From Cervus elaphus (Eukaryota > Chordata > Mammalia > Artiodactyla > Cervidae), in contig NC_057841.1 in the NCBI RefSeq assembly GCF_910594005.1, positions 9,037,001 through 9,101,000 on the forward strand: 64,000 nt of DNA, in the 5' to 3' direction. Shown here piece after piece: positions 57,310 through 64,000 of the stretch. Each line of letters opens with the position of its first letter. Positions within the stretch are counted from its first letter, which is position 1. Below the pieces are notes generated by a model. The model did no database searches and was not told where the DNA came from. It worked only from the letters and a program-made list of their open reading frames with translations. Both the position numbers and the translations under genes were made by a program.

Positions 57310-59071
57310 GAGCACTAATAAACCTATATATCTAGTACAGTAACAGCCAAAACTGTAGAATTTTACTCTTTCTTCCAGGAAAGGCCTATAAGCAAAATAT
57401 TCATACTCTGTTCTCAGTGACAAGTTCAACTGTCAGTAGATGAGTTCAGAACCCAGAAGATATGTTCAAACATATTCCTAACCCCATGACATGTCTGGAT
57501 CTCTCCATTTAGCCTAGGGAAATCAGAAAGATATACTTCTGTGTTAAAAGCACTTTCTCAAGAAAAATTCCACAGGGAGCTCAAAGTTTTCTGATCTTTC
57601 AGAGGAAAAGCTTGGATGCATATTCCACTCACTTTTTAGCAGTTCCTTAAGCACCTCCTGTGACTAAGGTACTTGATTAGATGCTGGACCCTCAAGTAGC
57701 CTCTGGTGTAATGGACATTAAATGAATGCATATAGTGCCGTCTCACTGCAGAGGGAAAACAGGCACACCCTGGTTCCATGGGCCACCTGTCAGCCCGCTT
57801 TAGTGCTGCCTGAGTGTGGGCACAGGGCCCTGCGACCTGGGTCCCTTTCTTTGGCTGAAAGGACTTCTTGCCTCGTCTGGTTATAAAAAGCCACGCTTCC
57901 ATCTCCTTCAAGACAAAGGAAAACCACCGTGTGCATTTCTTGTGAACAGAGTGTGACTGGCGGGATCATTGCCCTCAAGCCTGTTCTCATGTTATGACTT
58001 CAGTTTTCATAGTTTGGGTGAGGGAGTGGGGGAAAGCGGCTCTTGGATTTCATTCATTGTTTTTTTTTTTTAAGGAGTCAGACACTATTCGGATCAACTG
58101 GAAGTGAAGCCCACACTGGGCCAAGCCCCTCCCAGCGCAGCTCTGCCTGCACCTGACCCTGACCTGCAGGCCCCCCGCCAGGCCCCCTCAGGCTGCCGGG
58201 CCCTGGAGTTCCTGCTGGTGCTCCTGGCAGGCAGGACTCAGGGGAGAGAAGACCAGACTCGTCCTTCCTTGTTGGTTAAGCCAAAGCTTCGTGTTTTATT
58301 GTTTGTGTGGTTATTTGTTTAGTTGCCTGCTGCTCCAGGGGAATATCTAGCACCAAGGGTATGGCTGGCCTGTGAGGCACCGTCATGTGACTCCCCAGAA
58401 AAGCCCCCTTTGCACAGGTCATTTAAAAAGGCACCCCCTCTGGTCAGATGGAGGCCCCAGGGCAAGGGTCCCGTGGCCTGAGCTCTGGTGACCCCAGCCC
58501 CATCCGGCCCTCCTTGGCTTCGCGCAGTGGACAGACTGCACAACAGCGTGGCAGCCGGCTCGGGTTCTGAACTGCAGGCTCTAGAGAGAACCATCACTTC
58601 TGTGTTAAAACAACACTCATGTACATCAACTATATTTCCATTTAAAGAATGCTGAATGTTTAAATGCTCTCTTTACTGGGGGATTATCCTTTTCTTTCTT
58701 CGGTATACTTTTCTTTCTAAAATGCCCAAAGAAGTAGTATTAAAAATGTATTTTAAAAACTTACCAAAGTAGAACTTACCTTGAAAATCCTAATGTTAGT
58801 TTTGATTTCATGTTTTGCTTTTCCCCGTGGTTTTCATTCCTAGATTTTAAAGGATACGTGTTAACACTTCTTTATCTCAATCTTCTTCCTATCCTTGCCG
58901 CATTCCATAAAATTCCTGGGAAAGACAATCAGCTTTACATCATCAAAGAGATTTTAAAGGATTTTAAAGGATGCCTCCTTTGCTCCACGACTGTTTTGAA
59001 AGAAAGAAGAGACCAAGTTCTGACACAGTGGCCTAGAGAAAAATCCCCATGGGGTTCTTCTGGTGGGTGGG
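57310..59071. other. Intergenic, unassigned
   Basis: Mixed composition; no gene or named repeat recognised apart from a T-run near 58062. Confidence 0.5.
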
Positions 59072-59265
59072 TTTCCCTGGTGGCTCAGTGGTGAAGAATC
59101 TGCCTGCCAATGCAGGAGATGTGGGTTTGATCCCTGGGTCGGGAAGATCCCCTGGAGAAGGGCATGGCAACCCACCCCAGTATTTTTGCCTGGGAAGTCC
59201 CAGGGACAGAGGAGCCTGGCAGGCTACAGTCCATGGGGTCACAAACAGTTGGGCAAAAACAAGAA
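59072..59265 (+). mobile_element. Bov-tA SINE
   Basis: TTTCCCTGGTGGCTCAGTGG head, body with CAGAGGAGCCTGGCAGGCTA. Confidence 0.9.
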
Positions 59266-60339
59266 GGAACTAGAACAGGCACTACCGCGACCAGGGGAGT
59301 GAACCCAAATGCCAAGTGTCTATTGCATTATGGAATAGTTGTGGTGTACCCAAAGTGTTCCTTAGGGCTGAACATTTAATTGGATGTTTCATAATTCCTG
59401 GAGACTCCACCAGTGAGCCATGAAACTCAGAGTGAAACCAGAGAGTTGCAGAACAGACGACATTAAGAAGTCAGTTTCTCAGGGGTAATTACAGGATGCT
59501 TCTACATAAGGGTGAAAACAATTCTCTTAGCTCCTCGCTGTGGGTGGGGTGGGGAATAGGTAAAATTCAGGCGCAGCACAGTCAGGTGGGGTCTGACCTA
59601 CCAGGACGCGCTGCCTGTACAACCGGCGGTGAATAAGCTTTTGTTGAACTTCTGGGGCGGGCCGGCTTTCACGGGCCTTCAGCTGTGACATATGACCCGC
59701 CCAGGACCCTGTCTCTTTAGGGGAGAAACGCTTTCAGGGAGCCCAGAGCAGCTGGGGTTGGGTAGGGGCGGGCTGGCAAGAACCAAGGACAGTTCTGTAG
59801 GCCAGGGGCTCCTGCCCATTCTATGTAAACCACTGCCGCTGGACGTTGAAGCTTGCTCCCCAAAGGCCGCTGCAAATACATATACACACAGACTTAGAGA
59901 CACAATCGGGGAACACTTTCTTCTCGATTGGGTAAGGGAATCGTTTAGAGAGTGCGGTGGTTTTTCACCCCAGGAAAGGCGGTCCTGGAGTTCTGGGCAG
60001 CCTTGGGGGTCGGCCGTGGAATTCCGGAGCTGCCTGGGAAGGGTGGGCGGGGGTCTCCACGACCTTCGCAGACTGTCCTGGATTCCCGATTCGGAACCTC
60101 ACCCCAGGTAGTGCTCGGAGGAGACACAAGTAGAGGGGACGGAGGAGTCTAGTAGAGGTAAAAGTGGGTGCAGCTACAGCAACCAGGGACCTAAGAGGTG
60201 GGGGAATCCGTAAAAAGAACAGTCGCCCGGAGAAGGGGCCAGCGTCTGTCTGAATTACAGTTGTGTGGACAGAGGAGCCGGGAGTCTAAACTCGGGAGAG
60301 GCTGAATTCTGCTCAAGAAGGGACCGGTCTTCTTGGGGA
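59266..60339. other. DIPK1C upstream region
   Basis: GC content rises toward the CpG island. A plus-strand frame at 59692-60111 has no recognised domain. Possibly 5' flank or UTR of DIPK1C. Confidence 0.45.
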
Positions 60340-61460
60340 AAAGGTGCAAAGAAAAAAAGTGGAAATGGTGGCGGGGTGCGGCGCGCAGAGCAGGGCGCGC
60401 GGACACCCCGTGGCCCCCCGGTGCTCCGGCCAGCGCGGCTTGTGCCCGCAGGACTCCCCACCCCAACCCACCCCGCTGACGGCCGGGTGCCGGCCACCCG
60501 GCGGCCTCCCCTCCCTCCCCTCGCGCTGCCTCTCCCCGGCGCCCCCTCCCCCGCCGGGCGGTGGAGCCGCGGAGCCCGGACGCGAGCGTGGGGCGCAGGC
60601 GGCGTGGGGCGGGCTCGGCGGGCGGGCCATGGCGCGGGCGCGGGCGGCGGGCGCGCGGGGCCGGCCCGGGCGCTGCGGGCTGGGCGGGCGCTGCGGGCGC
60701 CGCGCGCTGTTGGCCTGCGTCGCGTGGACCGCGGGCTGGGTGCTGGCGGCCGCGCTGCTGCTCCGCGCGCACCCGGGCGTCCCCTCCGAGCGCTGCAGCG
60801 ACGAGAAGAGCCGGCGCATCCTGGCCGCGCTGGTAGGTGCTGTGGCCGCACTGCCCCGCGCCGCGCGCCCCGGGGCCGGGGTGGGGCGCCCTCTGAGGGT
60901 CCTGGGAGCCGGGGACTCGGGCGCGGCCGTGGATCCACTGGGAGGGGGTCCGGACACCGGGCGTGGAATGCCCGACGCGTCCCACCCGGTCTCCAGCCCG
61001 GGACTCTGTCCGGGAGTCCTCTGAGCGCCTGGGGGGACGTCTTCCCCCATGTCGCCCAACTGGTCCTTTGTCCAAAGATGCTTTTCCTGTCCGACTGTTC
61101 TCCCGCCGGCCCCTAGACCCGCTCCTAAGCAAAGTTTATGGGTCCGCTCCCAGCCTTTTGACTCGGACCGCGGCGCTTGGGTCGGGCGGGGACCACGCCT
61201 CGGCCCCTGGGGTCCCGGTTCTCTCTCTCAGCTGCGGTTCTGTGATTCCGATCTGGGCTGCACCTCGCCGAGCCCCCTGCAGACGGCCAGTGGGGCCCCT
61301 TCCTCCGCGCGCCGCAGAGCCAAGGCTCTCTCCTGCGCGGTCCGCGGGACCCAAGGCAGAGCGCGGTCCGGCGAGCGGAGCGCGAGGCAGGCGGCTCGGA
61401 CCCCCGTAGACCTCGGTGCTGGGGTCCTGCCTGCCGTCTGCTAAGAGGCGAGGGCGGGGG
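60340..61460. promoter_or_regulatory. DIPK1C: CpG island, DIPK1C promoter and first exon
   Basis: About 1.1 kb of very high CpG density surrounding the DIPK1C start, with GC boxes (GGGGCGGG, GGGCGGGC) just upstream of the ATG at 60629. No TATA element is seen. The island continues into intron 1. Confidence 0.85.
60629..60832 (+). CDS. DIPK1C: DIPK1C (FAM69C), first coding exon
   Basis: Divergent protein kinase-like protein of the FAM69 family, which are type II membrane proteins of the endoplasmic reticulum. The exon encodes 68 residues. An Arg-rich cytoplasmic N-terminus (MARARAAGARGRPGRC) is followed by a hydrophobic anchor at about residues 27-45 (LLACVAWTAGWVLAAALLL), then the luminal start RAHPGVPSERCSDEKSRRIL ending AAL. 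It closes in phase 0 with donor CTG|GTAGGT. The match to remembered human FAM69C is strong over the anchor and the SERC-DEKSRRILAAL segment, and gene order supports it. The start chosen has context GGGCCATGG; an in-frame ATG at 60365 could extend it by 88 codons. Kinase-like exons lie beyond the window. Transcribed divergently from CNDP2. Confidence 0.9.
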
Positions 61461-61856
61461 CGCCCCTTAGACAAGACCCTCAATTAGGGAGAGAAAGAAA
61501 CGCCCCCGCTGGCGGGCCGCAGAGCGCACCGGCCCGGTTGAGCTCTTGGTTGATTCCAAACGTTGGCTCCTCCTTGGTCTCTCTGGTTAGGAAGATTAAG
61601 CGCATTAGGAGACTTGGATAAAACTACGAATCCCTAGAAGGAACGCCAAAAAAGGTGAAGGTAACAGGCAACTATTGTTGTATTGATTGATTATTCACTT
61701 CCCAGAACAGTAACCTGTTCTGGTGGGAAAAGGGATCTATTTTCTAAGAAATCTTCAAGAAACGCACGGGAAGCTTTCAGCCCAGTTGTTTACATATGTG
61801 TGAGCCTTTGGGGACTGCAGGATTTCAAAACGTGGCAGCATAAGGCTTTGAAGTAA

Positions 61857-62105
61857 TTTTAAAAATTTTATTTATGGTTGTTCCAGGTCTTAGTTGCAGC
61901 ATGCAGGACTGTTTTTCTTTCTTTTAGAAAACAGCAGCAGCTGTATTTCAGGACATAATCACCTGTTATGCAGGATCTTTAGTTGCTTGGCAGGTGAACT
62001 CCTAGTTGAAGGCTTGTGGGATCTAGTTCCCTGACCAGGGATCAAACCCAGGGCCCCTGCATCGGGAGTGCAGCGTCTTAGCCACTGGACCACCTGGGAA
62101 GTCCT
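61857..62105 (-). mobile_element. CHR-type SINE
   Basis: CCCTGACCAGGGATCAAACC, GTCTTAGCCACTGGACCACC. Confidence 0.88.
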
Positions 62106-62694
62106 GAAGTAAATGGCTTTTTAAAAGTGAAATTGTAAAAACTAAAGAAATGAGGTGAAATGGGCACGCTGAACCGAATCATTTTCCCTGATTGAGCCTG
62201 ACGTGTCATCATGAATGGATCATCTCACATCGGTGAGAGGTGAGATACTCACTGATTCCCTGCATCCTACCTATCAATAATCTATCATCTATCAAATTAT
62301 CTGTTCACCTTTACACTGGCATTCTATCAAGTTTTCTTTAAGTTGCAAGAGCTCATCAGTTTTCTCAGTAACTCATCTAAAAATTCACTTAACTGGTAAA
62401 GATTTTTCCCCCTCCTTTTTGGGGAGACAGATTGACTAATTACAGTAAAAAATTAATAGTCTAGCCAGGATGGAACACTCATTTACAAAAACAATATAAC
62501 AGTCTTTTTAGGTTAAAATAAAAAGCAAACACTCTTTTCATTTCTTTATGTTTGGTTAAGTGAGAGAAGGCCTAATGGAAATTAAATAGCCTACTATAAC
62601 TTTAGTAATTACTAATTGTTAACTTTCCCAGCATTTCGGCTCATAAATTAAAACCAATTCTGTTTGGAGACTGAACCAGTATACTTCCCGTGGC

Positions 62695-63245
62695 AGCCAG
62701 ATGGGTCTTTTTTAGTCCGAAGAGATGCGTAATGAGAGGGTAAGAGGTAGGAAGGCCAGAGGGTCCCAAGCGGTAGGAGGAAATAAACTGCAAGTGGCAG
62801 ATGTTTTTTTCCCTTCTCTGTTGAAGAAATCCGTTCTGCCTAACACTAACCTTTTTCTTTTCTCAAACTTTGGGCTGATAATGGCTCAACAAACCATTAT
62901 TCATGTCAATTGTTTTAAGGCCAGGGATGACACGCGTTGTGCCATCCTATCTCAAAAATGCATATTGTGGGAGAGGGGCCTGGTGAAGCTCCTTCAGCTT
63001 TGAGGTGTTTCTTTTATCTGATTGAAAGCTCACTAACAGACATAAAATGCCTTGCTAAAAACTAGCAGGGGGCACTCTGTCCACTTCTGATGTCTACAGC
63101 AGAAGCTTTCCCTATCTCTGTTGTACTTTAGTAAAACTTGGCTACACAAAAAGCTCCAAGTAGTCAAGCCTTGTCTCTGACCCAGGATTAAACCCTCTCC
63201 TCCGGAGGTCATGAACACATGGCTTGCAGCAGCAAGCTCTCATCT
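62695..63245 (+). mobile_element. Probable solo LTR of a ruminant endogenous retrovirus
   Basis: Sequence from about 62700 resembles bovine ERV LTRs as I remember them: TGGCTCAACAAACCATTATT, ACACGCGTTGTGCCATCCTA, TGTACTTTAGTAAAACTTGG. The last of these sits where an AATAAA-type signal is expected (here AGTAAA). No internal gag, pol or env is adjacent, so it would be a solo LTR. Boundaries are approximate and no target-site duplication was confirmed. Confidence 0.5.
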
Positions 63246-64000
63246 CCGCCTCTGAAGGCTGGCAATCTTTCCAGCTGCCAAAAGAACTTGAAGTAGTGTG
63301 TCTGTCTGTCTGATTAAAGTTCACCTGCCCTGCTCTCAAATCAGGGGCCTGATTTGAGGGGGGCTCACTGGGAGGGGCCCCTCTGAGGCTGCTGTTCTCA
63401 GGGTCCGACTTGCCCTGTCCCCTCTCCACCCTGGGTTTGCGGAGCGGAGCACCGGGGCTCCCTCTGGCCCAGGATGCAGGAGTTTGAACAGGACCCTGCC
63501 CTCCACGTTGTAGACTCCGCCGGGCCCTGGCTGCCATGCAGAGGCGGGCATTGTGGCACCGTGCTCTCCCAGGACTGAATTGAGCCTCTGTCTCTTGGTT
63601 CCCCCAGCCCTTTCAATTCACCCTGCCGGGCTTTTATCCTTCATAATAAACTGGCTGTTATTTTTCTCACGGCCCTCCAGACTCTCATCAGCTTTCACTC
63701 CGAGTCCCAGGACACCAAAGGAATGGCTGCAGCTGAGCCAGCCGGAGCCCCCTCTTCTGGGGCGGAGCCAAGGGCCTTGTGAACCTCTGAGCAGTTCCTG
63801 GGCCCTCCGACCGGGCAGGTGACGCTGCTGGCCTGCGGCAGGCTGGAGGCTGTGAATGAAGCTGAGGCCCCTGGGTGCTTGTGCCCCTGAGCCACACCCC
63901 ATCCCTGGAGGGGGCCCCCACACGCCACTCTCAAGAGGGAGTTTTTGAAGAGCCAACTGGAGTGCTTCCAGAGCTGATCTCGGGTCCTCCAGCTTTGGAA

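Larger units (their letters stand above)
60833..64000 (+). other. DIPK1C: DIPK1C intron 1 (continues past the window)
   Basis: No second exon (expected to begin with the conserved CQDY-type segment) was found before the window ends. Holds a CpG shore to 61460, a CHR SINE, a probable LTR, AT-rich DNA at 62106-62690 and a moderately GC-rich final 700 nt with no recognised coding sequence. Confidence 0.75.

Noticed and set aside
60191..61132. 313-codon minus-strand frame opposite DIPK1C exon 1
   Set aside because: Antisense shadow of a CpG island, Arg/Ala/Pro-rich, no homologue recognised.
1..64000. tRNA genes, rRNA, CRISPR arrays or a novel multi-gene system
   Set aside because: The tRNA-like sequences are SINE heads with degenerate B-boxes and no cloverleaf acceptor stem. 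Simple repeats lack the spacer structure of CRISPR. All coherent coding signal is explained by CNDP1, CNDP2, DIPK1C, the DDX21 retrocopy and retroelements.

Overview
This is nuclear DNA of a ruminant mammal. The non-coding DNA is packed with BovB (RTE-type LINE) 3' ends, Bov-tA/Bov-A SINEs and CHR-type tRNA-derived SINEs, a combination found in ruminants, alongside older L1. Cattle or a close relative is likely, but the sequence alone does not fix the species. The gene order CNDP1 - CNDP2 - DIPK1C (FAM69C) is the one known from human 18q22, seen here in opposite orientation. In cattle this should lie on chromosome 24 (established synteny, not checked).

Layout. (1) From 1 to about 9 kb, minus strand: the 5' half of CNDP1 (secreted carnosine dipeptidase). 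Coding exons lie at 8847-8972, 7248-7397, 4484-4646, 3744-3832 and a partial one at 1-117. Two of its introns hold kilobase-scale simple-sequence arrays: (TGATGG)n-type at 2395-3720 and (CA)n-type at 5228-6796. Its first exon is not certain; a candidate is proposed at 17111-17125. (2) From about 9 to 19.3 kb: CNDP1 intron 1 and/or intergenic DNA with SINEs, BovB and L1 pieces and an unassigned CpG-rich patch at 11.1 kb. (3) From 19.3 to 32.5 kb, minus strand: complete CNDP2. Eleven coding exons total 1428 nt (475 codons plus stop, the same length as human). All metal and catalytic residues are present, one intron has a GC-AG donor, and a non-coding first exon lies in a CpG island. (4) From 34.2 to 36.5 kb, minus strand: an intronless, frameshifted DDX21 retropseudogene. 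(5) From 36.6 to 60.3 kb: a gene-poor intergenic interval of BovB, L1 (one with a 5' inversion, one about 5 kb long and riddled with later insertions), SINEs and unassigned sequence. (6) From 60.3 kb to the end, plus strand: CpG-island promoter, first coding exon (68 codons) and intron 1 of DIPK1C. The intron holds a CHR SINE and a probable solo endogenous-retrovirus LTR.

How the genes relate. CNDP1 and CNDP2 are tandem paralogues of the M20 metallopeptidase family. Two consecutive exons (163 and 89 nt) have identical lengths and phases in both genes. CNDP2 is a cytosolic dipeptidase with a housekeeping-type CpG promoter; CNDP1 carries a signal peptide with a short leucine run. DIPK1C is unrelated and transcribed from the opposite strand. 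I found no RNA gene, CRISPR array or novel multi-gene system. The long open frames over the satellite arrays are artefacts of repeats whose unit length is a multiple of three. The most useful second-look items are the GC-AG intron in CNDP2, the CNDP1 first-exon question, the satellite arrays beside CNDP1 exons, and the in-frame upstream ATG in DIPK1C.
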